DNA of 64,000 bases from Dacryopinax spathularia (Eukaryota > Basidiomycota > Dacrymycetes > Dacrymycetales > Dacrymycetaceae): contig JBBPFI010000016.1 in NCBI GenBank assembly GCA_037974965.1, positions 1-64,000 on the forward strand. The letters run 5' to 3'. Below are positions 37,102-48,986 of the stretch, piece by piece. The notes below the pieces were generated by a model. It saw only the letters and a list, made by a program, of their open reading frames with translations, did no database searches and was not told where the DNA came from. The position numbers and the translations under genes are program-made. Each line of letters opens with the position of its first letter. Positions within the stretch are counted from its first letter, which is position 1.

Positions 37102-37230
37102 CGAACGAAGACATAGATACAACAACAAAACCAAACTTATCTGAGATATACAGTAGTAGATTGATATACATACATATGTGCGAAAGATCGAAGCGCGGAA
37201 AGATCGGAAGTCCGAAAAGATAGTCCGAGC

Positions 37231-38734
37231 TCAGTCTATTGATACCCGTCTATGGAGCTGCGGCTGCTCGGGATACGGACTCGTATCTGGCGTATCGAGC
37301 CCGCTCTGCGTCCAGGTTGCTATGCTATTGGGCGAGCCTAGGACGAGCGGTCGTTGACTACTGCTTAGTCGGCGGTGAGAGGCGAAGGATGTGGCGCTGT
37401 TCAGGCTATTGTAGTCGAACGGCTTTCTTGATCTGCCACCGGGTGTGGTGACGGGTACGTATTGAGCCATGGATTCGGAACGGACGCGGCGCATGTTCAG
37501 CAGCAGGCGGCTCCCGCTGATTGAGGCAATCACTTGGAACCAGGGGACAGCAAAGGATTGCAGGGAAACGCGGGCGGCTGCGAAGATTACGACTGTGATG
37601 GTCGATGCGACGGCCATGATCCCGAAGTAGTAGATTCCGTCACGGATCATCGCTTCTCCGAGCGGCGTACTGATGTCTCCCTTCGCTGAAGAGATCGTTA
37701 GACATGCGCTCCTTGGCAAGCTTCGAGACCTACCTTGCGCATGAGCCTTCGCGATGGTAAGGACGAAGACAGTAATGGAGAGGAATGTCCACGGAGTCCA
37801 GAACTGCCAGAACTGCACGCGCGCTGTAAGGATGGCCACGCATCCCGGCGCACCCGGATTCGTGCTCGCACCGACTGTACCCGGGTCAGCATCAACATAG
37901 AGAGAAACCACGAATAGCACTCACCAACCACCTGCGTCGACGCAATTCCGATCAGGATGAACGATGCTATAAAACACAGCTAGACGGACGTCAGTGTCTC
38001 TACAATACACATGGACAGGCAGATATACCCCGAGCAGAGTCCATAGCACCACCTTCATCTTCTTATCCCCGCCATAGAGCACCCAAGCCTGAGTCATCAG
38101 GATGATCTCCACCACCGCTACGCTGAAAACCGCCCCGAACTCCTCGAGCAAGTACCAGAAGATACAGTACTACGCAACACGTACCGTTAGGAACCATCTC
38201 CGGTAGGAAGCGGAAGCGGGAGCACACCTCTCGACTCGGATTAGGCGCCAGCACTCCCGAGAGATCAAACGCCAGCAGAAGGGGAACGAGGTACCGGTTC
38301 TGCGGGGAGTGTGATTCAGCGGACGCGAACAAGCTTCATCAGAGGAGAGCTGACGCACGAGATAGAAGATGATAGCTCCGAAACCTCGTTTGGGCTCTTT
38401 CCATATGAACGTCAATTCGTCCGGGAATGTCAGTGCGTAGTCTACGATGCAAGGTCAGTATCCGTCGTCAACGTCAAGGGTTAGGGGGCGCACCGTAGAA
38501 GAGCAAAGCGAAGGCGGCGACTACCAGCCGACCGGATCAGCACTCTCCCATCTCCGAACCCATTACTCCTTACCTGAGGCGCGCTACAAGACTTCCATCA
38601 GTACGGGATTCCGGAGAGCGACGACAATAGGCCAAACGCACTTTCATGATCACCGCATCGTTTATGAGCCAGACGGCCGTGCTGGGGTTCGGAATCCCGA
38701 CGGTGGTGTTTGACCCCCATCGCGGATCGAGCAT
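37231..38734 (-). CDS. Multi-pass membrane protein, DUF6533-like
   Basis: Nine exons: 38642-38734, 38574-38583, 38494-38520, 38359-38441, 38228-38299, 38029-38169, 37925-37979, 37734-37874 and 37231-37685. They give 358 aa with every phase consistent. The second exon is only 10 nt. The diagnostic N-terminal block is AAFALLFYDYALTFPDELTFIWKEPKRG...IIFYLNRYLVPLLLAFDL, as in the DUF6533 domain common in Agaricomycotina. About seven hydrophobic helices follow, e.g. LEEFGAVFSVAVVEIILMTQAWVLY, LWTLLGLCFIASFILIGIAS, FLSITVFVLTIAKA and YYFGIMAVASTITVVIFAAARV. A Ser/Arg-rich cytosolic tail of about 90 residues ends the protein. The layout is receptor-like, but the family's function is not established. 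Lying near two G-alpha genes is suggestive at most. Confidence 0.85.
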
Positions 38735-39691
38735 CCTCAGTCCTTGCACCTTCAAGATCTTTCACAATGCAGGCGGTAGGTTGACAGGTAGTAAGGAGCT
38801 GAAGATCGGGAGATTGACGAGCAGGGAGTGAAAGCGAACAAGTGAATGGAGCAGAGTCAAGTTGCGTACTAGGACGCTGGCACACGAGGCTGCGCCCTCC
38901 TCCCCTTCCCCTTCCAGGCCTCTTTCTAAGGCCCCCGGCCAGAACGGCGCCGACGGAGCGCGAGAGAAGCAGCTACCGTTGCTGCAAGAGGATGCACCGC
39001 ACGAGAGCCAAGAACGGAAGGACGTGACTGGCCTGAGCTGTACGCGTTCAAGGGAGAGGGGAAGGACAGACATCATTGGTCCGCCGTGGGGCAAAGAAGG
39101 CGCTTAGGACCGCACTATCGCCGCATCATGCCTTCCCGATTCTCAAGCGTCTGGATAGAATGCGACGCCTGAATATGGGCGGCGGTGCGCCCTGAGGGAA
39201 GCACGGCGTTGTCGGAGGGCGCGAGGCGCTGCCGAGCTGGCGCAGGAGAGGGGGCATGTGTTTCAGCATTGGTAACATGGTGAGGTGAGCATCGTCATCA
39301 GCGGGGAATGCAGCGCTTTCGGCCGGACTTCGGCCTTACACGATGGTGGACGAACTACGAGCCGTCCATTGTCATTTTCATGGATAACGACAATGTCTTT
39401 TTGCCTACATCGTATGCTTCGCAAAAGGATCTGCTCGGCAGCCGAGCGGACTTATGGATGGTACCTGGCACCCGGAGCAACACGAGGCTTCCAGTCTAGA
39501 CAGCCTGACAATCAATCACGCGGCTCTGCAGCCCATCAGAATACCGAAGCCTATCATTAAATAGTTACAACACAGCGCCATCAATCATCACAATCACCAG
39601 CCAATCTCTCGAACCCCGATCTTCTGATCTCTTCACAGCAGTAATCTTTAATCTGATCACCCCGTCGCGGACCAAGGCATAAAGCAGGAGA
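38735..39691. other. Intergenic, no gene seen
   Basis: Upstream of the DUF6533 gene and downstream of the SMARCD-type gene. Frames in 38840-39110 and 39285-39560 are short, overlap on both strands and lack domains. No repeats were noticed. Confidence 0.5.
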
Positions 39692-41117
39692 CTACCGCTG
39701 TGCCTGCAAAGCAGGGTTCATCATCTTCGCCAGACTCTCCGACACCCTGATCCCCTCATGCACCACAACAGCCTCCTCGACCCACGGCAGCTGGAAATTA
39801 TCGCTCCTCCTCAAATCTCCGCGCATCCCGTTCTCGTGGCCCATGATCGTCTCCAGGTCCCGGGACTGGGAGGCAAGCCAGCGCTCGATGAAGTGCGCCG
39901 GGTCCTTGGCGAATGACTCGAGGAAGTCGCGTTTGACTTTAGAGTTGCGGACGCTGACGATCGCTAGTGAGATCTGCGCGGATTCGGTCAGAATTGACAG
40001 GAAGGGAGGTATTGGGAACGAAAAGTACCTCCTCGTCAAGTTGCTGGATTTGTTGTGCCGTCTCGGGCGAGAGAGCGGCTAAGACATCCCTCACACGCAT
40101 CTTCTGCGCATAATCGTCGATATCAATGTCGATATCGAATGCCTTCAACTCCCCGACAGTGGAGCTGTCCATCCTGTCTCACAGCATGAGCCTCACCGGC
40201 GCACACGAAGGGGAACGCGACTTACCGAATAACATACGGAATGATGACCGGATCAGCAGGTGCCAAGAACCGGTTTATAAACTGCGGAATCTCATGGAAC
40301 ATAAAATTGTCCCTCGGTCCCAGCGCCTGCGTGATCAACGGCTTGAGCGCCGCATCCGGCCTGATCTTCCTCCTATCGCCCTTCTCCTGCAGGCCGTTCT
40401 GCCGTATATAGTTCCAGAACATATTCTGGATACTCTGCAGATTCCCTTCTTGCAGCCCGATGACCGCAGCGAGCTCAGGGGCGACCTTGTGCCGAGGCGG
40501 AGAGTGGGCGATGTCGAGGATGATCTTGCATCGGACGGTGCTGTCCCCCAAACGCTTGATCTCGAACCCGTCTTGTTCCACTTCGGCGGGTTGGGCAGCC
40601 CGATGCCACTCGATCACGTTCCCTTCCGTGAAGGATGGGTCGCGGTCGAGCTCGACGACGAGCGAGTGGAGGTAGTGAGAGAACTTTTTGGATGTACGCG
40701 TGGCGTGACGGCTTGGTGGGTCGAGTAGACGGCCTTCGATATGCAGTGTCCAGGCGGGTGGGTTGAGCGTGGAGAAGTCGGCATCTTGACCTGCCGCGTC
40801 GTTGTCCGCCACTTGCCATGGCTGGTTCGACAGCGTTGTCGAGAGGAATACGCGTAATGTACGCGTCGTCTAACGCGCATATATGAGCCAACATGCGTCA
40901 CGCAACAGCGGAGACGCACCTTTCCCGGCTTGTTCAGCGCGTCCGTGAGATCCAGCTTCTTCCTCGCTATGGTCCAATCGAGCTTCCGCTCCATCTCCAG
41001 CAAATCCTGATACAGCGCGCTCTCCCCGACATGTAACCCCTGTGGCAGATTCCTATCTCCGAGCTTTCTGCGTCTTATTGGGAGCAAACGGCGTATGAGC
41101 TGATTGCTCTGTGACAT
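39692..41117 (-). CDS. SWI/SNF complex subunit, SMARCD/Rsc6/Snf12 type
   Basis: Exons 40920-41117, 40226-40869, 40029-40173 and 39692-39973 with introns of 50, 52 and 55 nt give 422 aa. It aligns along its length with human SMARCD1. RRRKLGDRNLPQ and ALYQDLLEMERKLDWTIARKK start it. TRTLRVFLSTTL and WTLHIEGRLLD then FSHYLHSLVVELDRD, VIEWHRA and DGFEIKRLGD follow. A SWIB domain (VAPELAAVIGLQEGNLQSIQNMFWNYIRQNGLQ) is next, and DIDIDIDDYAQKMRVRDVL with DFLESFAKDPAHFIERWLASQSRDL closes it. The N-terminal low-complexity tail of animal proteins is absent. It is a nuclear accessory subunit of a chromatin remodeler. The start at 41117 is the first ATG in an open frame that continues upstream without another ATG; a further 5' exon cannot be excluded. 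Confidence 0.93.
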
Positions 41118-42717
41118 AAGCGAGTGGGAGGGACACACTTTGTGGGCCTGCCGACTTGATCCATTCTGCTTCCCGCTTGTTTGCTCTTTATAACCAGCTA
41201 GCGTGCCTTGCCCCCTTTTCGCTTTGCTTATTAGTTCTTGATTGGGAAACCAAAAGAAGGAACGGGCGCTTGTTGGGTTCGAATGAGGTATGACTGGTTG
41301 GTTTGAGGGCGCACGCCCGTTGCCGATTGAGCAGATTTGGGTGCGTCGGTGGGTGTGTGCAACTGCGACGGTCGAGGCTCTCACAACGGCTGAACGCGTG
41401 CGGTGGCGAGGTCAACGGAAGCAAACGTCCAAAAGAACGAACACAACGCGATCATTCAGACTCCGACACAGTTTTCACCCCTTCTTTTCACTCCCATCCC
41501 TCCCATTCCTGTCAACCGCCACACGTCTCTTATCCAATTTTCACCCCAGCGAAAAGTTAGCCTGCGGTCATAACTGGTACAAAGCGTCATAGTTCTCACC
41601 CGTAATGCGCCAAATGGTTGGTCCGAACTCTAAACGGGGCAGTCCAGCCGGCGGAATCCGACCGCCGGCAAGCCTTCTCTCCTCCCACGCCCTTGGCACA
41701 GATACCCCAACAACTCACGGATCCAGTAACGTTCGCGACAAGCGCATCATGACTGGATGACCACTGGTCAACAGGACGGCAAACGCAGCCGCATTCTCCC
41801 GGAATCCCTAATTTGGGTATGGAGAAGCTCGTGTATCTCAGGGTGATCTAATCTTGTCCTGACTCCTGGGACCTTAAGGTTATCAACGGCCCACGTCAAC
41901 ACATCGCAACGTAGGACGAGCCTACTTACAACGTCTCGGATGATCCGCCGAGCCCATGGGTCCGAATACCGGATTCTTGTCGCCTTCCCGCCCTCCTCAC
42001 CGCACGATCCCCTAGAGACTTGACGTTGAACATTCCGCCTCTATGATTCCGAGCCAAGAGGCGTGCAGATCCGCCCGAACGATAATGAAGGTTGCGCCTC
42101 CTTGCCCTCCACGTCCTGGAAAGGACCTGGAGGGCGGAGGTGGCAACATTATCGGTTGTTTCGGTTCCCGACACGAATGGGCACTTCCACAGCAGCGTCG
42201 GATGATTTCTACAGAACATTTACTATTCTGGGTCAGTTTCGTCTAGCCAAGCAGGGTCACTTCCTGCTGTCTGGCCAAGTGGTGGGACGACATTGACAGG
42301 CGTGCCTGATCACCCGTCGACAGGACGAACATATTGGATTGGGCGCTAACTTGGCAATACGCTTGTGTTTTCTTCGACCTGGTTCAGGATGCGAAAGAGA
42401 ATACTCGGCATCGCTTGGCCTTTCTTTCACGAACTGCACCGACATTCTCGGAGAAGTTCCAGGCGTCCATGAAGTGTCAAGACTGCAACGGTGGGACAGG
42501 GAGGCAGCACGAAGTATTAATGGACCGTGTCCCCTAGAAAATCAGGGGTCCGCTCGCTTCACAAATAAGTATCTTCATTGATAAGAGTACACATGCACGA
42601 ATATTGTCTTCCCTCCCCACACCAACCTGAGCCAAACACCAGCAAAAGACATCCCCAGCCTAACTTCCAACAGCCCCGCCCATGCTCCACAGGATCTTGC
42701 CCACCCTTCTCCCCCGA
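41118..42717. other. 1.6-kb intergenic stretch
   Basis: No supported gene. Pyrimidine-rich sequence around 41450-41560 fits the upstream region of a gene reading away from it. At 42281 a lone GGTGGGACGA half-site matches the subtelomeric palindrome family, but the second arm is missing. No RNA gene was recognised. Confidence 0.5.
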
Positions 42718-43871
42718 CTAGCTTGAATAAGCAACCTCCACACATTCCTCCCAGCTCTTCCCATCCTCTTCATCCCACTCATTCGCCGGAAAGCCAAACC
42801 CAACCCGCGCATACAAGCCTTGGGCACTCGGGTTCCTCTTGTCCGCAAAGATACATACCCTCTCGAACTTCGGTTCTTTCCCCTCGGGAAGATAGCGCTG
42901 TACGAAGTCCTTTACGGGGTGCGTCTGGGTCAAGAGCCTGAAGACCGCTGCCCGTGTTAATGCTTCGGCTATCCCGCGTCTTCTCCAGTCCGGCGAGGTG
43001 AATACGTTCCTGACCCCCGCGGTCCGACCGGTCCAGCGGCCAGTGCTGACGTACCCCACGTACTCTTCCTTCTCTCCCTCGTCCGCTTCCCCGTTCGTCC
43101 CAGAGGAAGAAGAAGGCGTGCGAACGACATAAACCATCATCTCCCCATATCGCACTCCCTCCTCGGCAGCTCGGAGTGCCTGCTCGGAGTCGACTCGCTC
43201 CGTCGGCCGGGGATGACCCTCCCGGAACTGTTGCACGAGCTTTGCTAGCTGCTTCAGAGCTTCGCGGTCGGCTGGGCGGACGAGACGGATCTCGTGCCCC
43301 TCGGGCAGCTGAGGCGCGTTGAAGGTGGCTCTGGGGCGAGGGCAGTGGGTGAGGAGCGTTTCCAGTATCAAAGGGTTGTCGGGCAGCTTGATCGCCGATA
43401 TCTCGACGTAGGCATCGAGGAAGGCGTTGACGAGTGATCTCGCTCCCCTGATGGACTTTAAACCTGGCTGGGAACCGGAGCTGACGAGTCCGTGGTATTC
43501 GCTCGCGAGTAGTTGCATGCGGGGTGCTAGCCATGTGGAGGAGAAGGAATGACTATGCCTCGGCGAGCAGAGTATGATCATACTACCCATCCGGACGAGC
43601 GTCAACCTGTCTCTCACTCGTCAGATCCGTTAGAGATGAGGGAAGAGGAAGGGGCGCACTCTAGCTCATCCTCTGTCCATACGCCTAGCCAGAGTCCCCG
43701 CCTTCCCCGCTCCGGCTGCTCGTCGTCGCCCTCCTCAACAGCGTACTGCAGTGTCGTGCCGAGAGCGACGTACGTGTGCCATGTGTCGTATGCTAGACAG
43801 GTGCGGAGGAATGAGCCTGGGGTGGGGTAGCGTTCTAGTCTTGGTTGCTGGCTTGATTCGGATGAGGCCAT
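42718..43871 (-). CDS. GNAT-like N-acetyltransferase, copy A
   Basis: Exons 43660-43871 and 42718-43606 (53-nt intron) give 366 aa. The N-terminal half (ERYPTPGSFLRTCLAYDTWHTYVALGTTLQYAV, LTLVRMGSMIILCSPRHS) is a lineage-type domain of unknown role. The C-terminal GNAT fold has VYVVRTP..EEYVGYVSTGRWTGRTAGVRNVFTSPDWRRRGIAEALTRAAVFRLL, with the RRRGIAEAL acetyl-CoA loop, then RVCIFADKRNPSAQGLYARVGFGF, the last strand and helix of the fold. No signal peptide or membrane segment. The acceptor is unknown. The paralogue lies immediately beyond it in the same orientation. Confidence 0.85.
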
Positions 43872-44241
43872 GTTATTCTCACCTCCAACGAAGGCTGGAG
43901 GATGGACGTCCGGAGGGCAACCCTCGCGTCAGGTCGGGAGTTCAAGCCAGAGCTTGCCGATTTCCTGCGAGCCGCAGTTGGGGGTTGAGCTCCAGTACGC
44001 TAGTGACCCATCGACGGTGGTGAGAGCTTGCCGAGCGCATCAAGTCGGAGGAATGACATGGACGTCATGGAGGGAACGAACAGTCCCCCTTGAGAAACCA
44101 GGGATCGTCTATCTGTATAAATATTGCTCAGTGCCAATACACTCTAGCATCATCTTCTATCATCCCATTTGCCCCTTCAACCTCCATCCCATCATGACAA
44201 AGGACGCATGCTCCGCTGAGACAACACCGTCAAGATTCAAT
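43872..44241. other. Spacer between the two GNAT genes
   Basis: 370 bp, promoter of copy A and 3' region of copy B. Nothing else was seen. Confidence 0.4.
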
Positions 44242-45384
44242 CTACCAAGCGTCCTCCCCATACCCAGGATAGGCAACTTCAACACACGCCTCCCAGCTCT
44301 TCCCATCCTCTTCCTCCCATTCCCCCAGCGGGAATCCATACCCCACCCTCGCATAAACGCCCTGCGCACTCAAATTGCCTTTCTCAGCAAAGATGCACAC
44401 CTCTTCCAGCTTGGGCTCCTTCCCCTCCGGCAAATAGCGCTTGACCACCTCACTGAGCCTATGAGGCTCGCTCAGCAGCCTGACCACCGCGGCCCGAGTA
44501 AGAGCCTCGGCGATCCCCCGCCTCCTCCAGTTCGGCATGGTGTAGACGTTCCTCACCGCCCCTGTCCGGCCTGTCAGCCTCCCGTCCCTCACGTACCCCG
44601 CGTACTCTTCCTCTCCTCCCTCGGCACTGCTGATAACGTAGACAAGGACCTCGCTATGCCGCACCCCAACTTCGGCAGCTTGGATAGCCTGATCGAGGGA
44701 GATCTTCTCTCCCGGTCCGGGGTGGTCGTTCCTGAATCTGAGCAAGAGCTCGCCCAGCTGCCTCAAGGTCTTGGGATCCCCAGGCAGGACAAGCCGGATC
44801 GCGTGCCCTTCCGGTAACTCCGGTTGCTTGAACGATACCCTCGAGCGCGGGCAGTGCGTGTGGAAAGTGTCCAGTACCAGCGGCCCATCGGATGGCCTGA
44901 TCCCCGATACCTTTGCGTAGGCAGCAGCGAAGGCATCGACGAACACCGTTGCTCCAGTGGAGGACTTTATGGAGGGCTGCGAGCCAGAGGTGACGAGCTC
45001 GTTTATCTCCTCGGCGAGGAGCTGCATCCGTGGTTCGAGCCATGAGGCGGAGAGAGAATCGCTATGTTTAGGCGAACAGAGGGTGATCATCGGACTCGTC
45101 CGCACTAATGTCACACTGTCCCTGTCATCAGCTCCCTCCTCCTAGAAAGTAAAGTATAGTAAGGGAAAGACACACTCCAGTTCATCCCCCGTCCAGACTG
45201 CCAGCCAGAGCCTGGGCGTCCCCCTCTCCGGCTCTGCAACCCCCTTCTCAACGACGTACTGCAGGGTCGTACCCAGGGCGATGTTCATATGCCATGTATC
45301 GTACCACAAGCAAGAGCGGAGGAATGAGCCGGGGGTGGGGTATCGTTCTACCCTCGGCTGCGGACTCGTTTCGGAAGAAGGCAT
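44242..45384 (-). CDS. GNAT-like N-acetyltransferase, copy B (tandem paralogue)
   Basis: Exons 45176-45384 and 44242-45121 (54-nt intron at the same place as in copy A) give 362 aa. The same blocks are present: ERYPTPGSFLRSCLWYDTWHMNIALGTTLQYVV, VTLVRTSPMITLCSPKHS, VRNVYTMPNWRRRGIAEALTRAAVVRLL, EVCIFAEKGNLSAQGVYARVGYGF. Identity to copy A is roughly 60 percent by eye. The main differences are in the loop before strand 4, where copy A has a Ser/Gly/Glu insert, and at the C-terminus, where copy B adds about eight residues. Both look intact. Confidence 0.85.
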
Positions 45385-46201
45385 GGTGTTGTTCTATACT
45401 CCTCGAAAGTTGGGGTGAGGAAGAGGATATATGTAAGAAGTGGGCGTCGAGTCAGGTTACATCTTCGCGAGCCGGATCATGAGCCACACGATACGTCCAG
45501 AAATTGTGGACACGAACGCGAATTCGTGGCTGCTGTGAATATTGAGAGCGCGTGGGACACGTCCGAGTCAGTGTTACCGCGCGATCAGGGCGTAGTTGTT
45601 CCTGAGTGAGAGTTCGATAATGGAAGGAAGGTATTGTCAGTTCTAGATGGAGTCATACATCTTCGGAAGACTTAAGAACATTGTGCCCGCATGGCTGTTG
45701 CAGCATGTGATTCCTGTTTGGATCATCCATCGCACCGGCACAGTTATTGACACGTCTGCCTCTTCATCTGGAGATCATTCTCCCAGTCTGTCGGACACCG
45801 TCGGATCGTTGGACTTGCAGGGTGTGAAATGGAAATGTTAATTGTACAGCACAGGATCACAGTACACGTCTCAATACACGTCTGTCTCGCTACACCTCAT
45901 CGCAATACACACGTCGATACATCTGCCGTCGCACCGTCCGTGCACCACACACCTCGGCACAGCAGCTCTAGCAGTAGTTAACAGAAATATACCATAATGT
46001 AACCCCTGCTCTCGTCGATGCTCGGAGTCGGATATCGTACACCTCCTCACTCCCGCCCACTTCTATCTCCCACTCCTAGGCGACCGCTGGCTGCTGAAGT
46101 GCCGCAAGCAAAGCCACGACTGTGCTCTTCCCATTCCTGATCCCAACAGCGGGTACCGCGCACTGAGCGCTTTGAGCCTGCGAACGTCCGGCCACTCAGA
46201 A
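45385..46201. other. Intergenic, no gene seen
   Basis: About 800 bp upstream of GNAT copy B and downstream of the mannosyltransferase gene. Around 45850-45930 is a simple tract of repeated ACACGTC / CAATACACGTC-like motifs. No gene. Confidence 0.5.
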
Positions 46202-48156
46202 TCAGAAGCCACCAACCCTCCCCCCCTCCTCCACCCAAACCCCCGCAAAATCCGCATATATCCCATCCTCCACCTTCCTCCATTCCTCAACCACCACTTC
46301 CAGCTTCGTCCCACTCCCGGAAGAAGACAGGGAAAGGTTGTCCTCCTCGTCTTCCGAGGGTCCGTATTCGTCCCATTCGTCGTCTGCTGCTGCTCCTCCT
46401 CCAGAGCCCGAACCGGGTGGGGTGTTGGGGTTTGAGGGGGTGTTGGAGGATGAGCCAGATGAGCCAGATGAGGAAGTGTAAGGGGGAAGGATCTCCAAAT
46501 CCAAACACATCCCCCCATACCGCCCATTATAGACATAATAATGCGCCCTATCCAGCACGCCCGCGCTCGCAGGATAATCCAAGCTCGGCCTCTTCAGCAA
46601 CTCGAACGCCTTCGTCGGCGGGCTCAGGTAGCCCGAATGCTTGACCAAGTTGGCATGGATGAACAATGGACTCGGGGGCGTGCTGGGCAGGGTGGAAGGG
46701 GGGTGGGAGAGGTCGTAGTGCACCATACTTAGCCCGCAGAACCGGTTGCTCCCGTCCCTCTCTTCCTGATACCCGAGGATGGAGAGCCACCGGGGGGCGG
46801 CGACGTATTCCAGCCCTAGCGCCCAGAAGGCGTACCGGAAGGTATCCTTGTCCCCGCCCGAGATGCGGAACCAGAAGTCGTGCGAGGCTTGCATGTGCGC
46901 TGCTATGTGCAGGGCGGCGAGGTTGAGCCCGCCGTTGCCGGATTTGGAGATGAGGAATGCGCCGGAGTCGACTTCCCATTCGGTGGGGTCGCAGGTGCGG
47001 CCGAGGATGCGCCAGATGGGGTTTTCGGCTGGGCGCAGGGTTAGCAACAACTTCTCTCCTCTCTCGGACCAGAACGAGGGTAGCAAGGAGGAGGGAAGAA
47101 AGGAAAGCCGTGAGGAGAGAGGGCAAATGGGTGAAGCAATGGAGATGCCAGGAAGGAAGGAGGTAGGAACGCGGACTCACGATGATCCTTATTAATATCC
47201 CCCCAAAACGCCGCCCCGACCTCCCTAAACCCCCTCTCCTCAAACAAATAGCTCGGTTCCCTCAAACACAGCACATCCGAGTCCAAATACAGCACCTCGT
47301 CAAACTCGCTCAACAACACCGCAAGAGCCTTGATATGGAAGTTCTTCCATGCCCCCGGCACCTTTTGTTGGTTCGTGAGTGTTCGGTGCGTTACCCGGAG
47401 AGAGGAGAGCTGGGAGAGCGAGGAGGGCGGGAGCTCGGAGGGGAAGGAGAAGAGCTCGATGGGGAGGGGGGAGAGATAATAGCCGCGGAGGAGCTTGATG
47501 CTCGTTAGGGCGCGTTGGAACGTATCCGCGTTCCCGGCGGTGAGGACTATACCGCGCCTCTGCTCTCCGTATCCCAGCTCGGGGGCGACCACATCCACTC
47601 CGCCTTTTTCTAACCCCTCGAGCCAGCGCACTATGCCCTCCCTGCGGCTCCGGATCTCGCTCTCGTCGACAGAAGCCCAGAAATCTCGTTGACCGGCAAG
47701 TTGGTCAGGGTTGACGAGCTTGTCGTGCACCGACAAAGGGCAGGAACGCGTGTTCTGCTGGAGCGCAGCTTGGGCGCTCAGCACGGGCCGAGTGAGCAGG
47801 GTTTGGAGGCGTTGACGCAGGCCAGGGTGGGAGATCTTGATCTCCTGCGGTGGTTCCGCCGGCACGGTATCATGTGCCCATCCGCTCCCTGCTCCTACGG
47901 AATCCGGAGAAGAGTCGGCAGGAGAGTGAGGAGGCGAAGAAGGGAGGTCGAGCTCGTCTTCCAGGGAATCGACGGGCCCGACAAGGTCTTCGTGCGCTTC
48001 TAGACCTTGCGGGGAGAGCCAGTAGGGCGAAGAGATGCCGAATGGTCTGAAGGAGGAGGAGGAGGAGGAGGAACGGCGGGAGATGTAGAGGATTAGGAGG
48101 AGGAGGAGGGGGGTGAGGAGGAGGATACGCAGGCGGCCTCGCGGGAGGGAGGGCAT
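46202..48156 (-). CDS. Golgi alpha-mannosyltransferase, Mnn1/GT71 type
   Basis: Exons 47181-48156 and 46202-47028 give 600 aa. The intron is 152 nt, long for this window, with a CTAAC branch site and a GT..AG end. Start at the ATG at 48154-48156 (MPSLPRGRLRILLLTPLLLLLILYISRR), which creates a type II signal anchor of about 15 hydrophobic residues followed by a Ser/Pro-rich stem. Catalytic landmarks are GIVLTAGNADTFQRALTSIKLLRGYY, a donor-binding block ending EVLYLDSDVL with the D-x-D motif, AAFWGDINKDHPENPIWRILG and EWEVDSGAFLISKSG, then GGDKDTFRYAFWALG. The family adds alpha-mannose to N- or O-glycans in the Golgi lumen with GDP-mannose and Mn2+. The last 110 residues hold an acidic Ser/Gly-rich insert (DDEWDEYGPSEDEED). 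Frames further 5' in the same phase lack a better start. Confidence 0.88.
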
Positions 48157-48986
48157 TGCTGGTGGGTGGATGGTTTCGGTTGGTGTGGGTGAGAGGCGGG
48201 GGAGAGCGCTTGTGCACGGGAGAGGAGGGGTGCAGCTGCGAGTGCTGGTCGCTTTTGGTTCGTAGGCGGTGAGAGGAGGAGTGTCGATAGGGCTGAGCGC
48301 GCTCGAGCTTCGTATATGCGCCCTCCCTTCAATCCAGCTATATGCTGCGCGCAACTCCCAGCCGGCAAGCCAGCAACCCACTCACAGCGCGACCCTAACA
48401 ACAGTAACACCCCGAAGCAGTCCTCAGAACGGCAGAGGTCGTCCAACCAAACGAGCAGACAGACCAAGCAGAGCGAAGGGGTAGACAGACAATCAAACGA
48501 ACGAAAGAGAGAGTAGATGACCGGACTCAACCGCAACCCAACCTCACCGCCTACCCTGCATAGGCTCTGAACCTTGCTTGCCTTGGCATAGTTCGAGACA
48601 GCCACCGGTCCTCGGCCTCCCTCGGCATCGCCCGCACGCCCACAGCGAGCTTAACGCCGAGTTCGGCAGAAGGCTGAGTGTAAGGGTTCTGAATGCTCCC
48701 GCTGTTAAGGCTTCTGCATCGCCACTTACTAGGGTGGGCGTCTGGAATTTTGGGCGGCTCGTTTGCAGGGGCGGACGACTCGACTGCGACTGCGACTGCC
48801 AGTGCACGACTTCCGGCTCGACTCGACCACGGCTTACAGTCGATCTGACTTGGACTTTGAACGACGACTGATCCGACTTGGTCAGATAGAAAGGGCCAGG
48901 AAAGAGAAGGTCGAAGAGACTTACGGCTGAAGGGTCTGGAGGCTGAAGGGTTGAAGGTTAAAGGCTGAAGACTTGGGCAAAGGTGG
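48157..48986. promoter_or_regulatory. Shared upstream region, mannosyltransferase and pseudouridine synthase
   Basis: An 830-bp gap between divergent starts. It includes C/A-rich tracts (about 48360-48500) and a GACTGCGACTGCGACTGC microsatellite near 48782-48799. No recognised factor site. Confidence 0.4.

Noticed and set aside
42281-42290. Lone GGTGGGACGA in an internal intergenic region
   Set aside because: Only ten bases and no inverted partner; could be chance.
48050-48130. Long GGAGGA purine tract
   Set aside because: It encodes the Ser and Leu runs of the mannosyltransferase anchor and stem.
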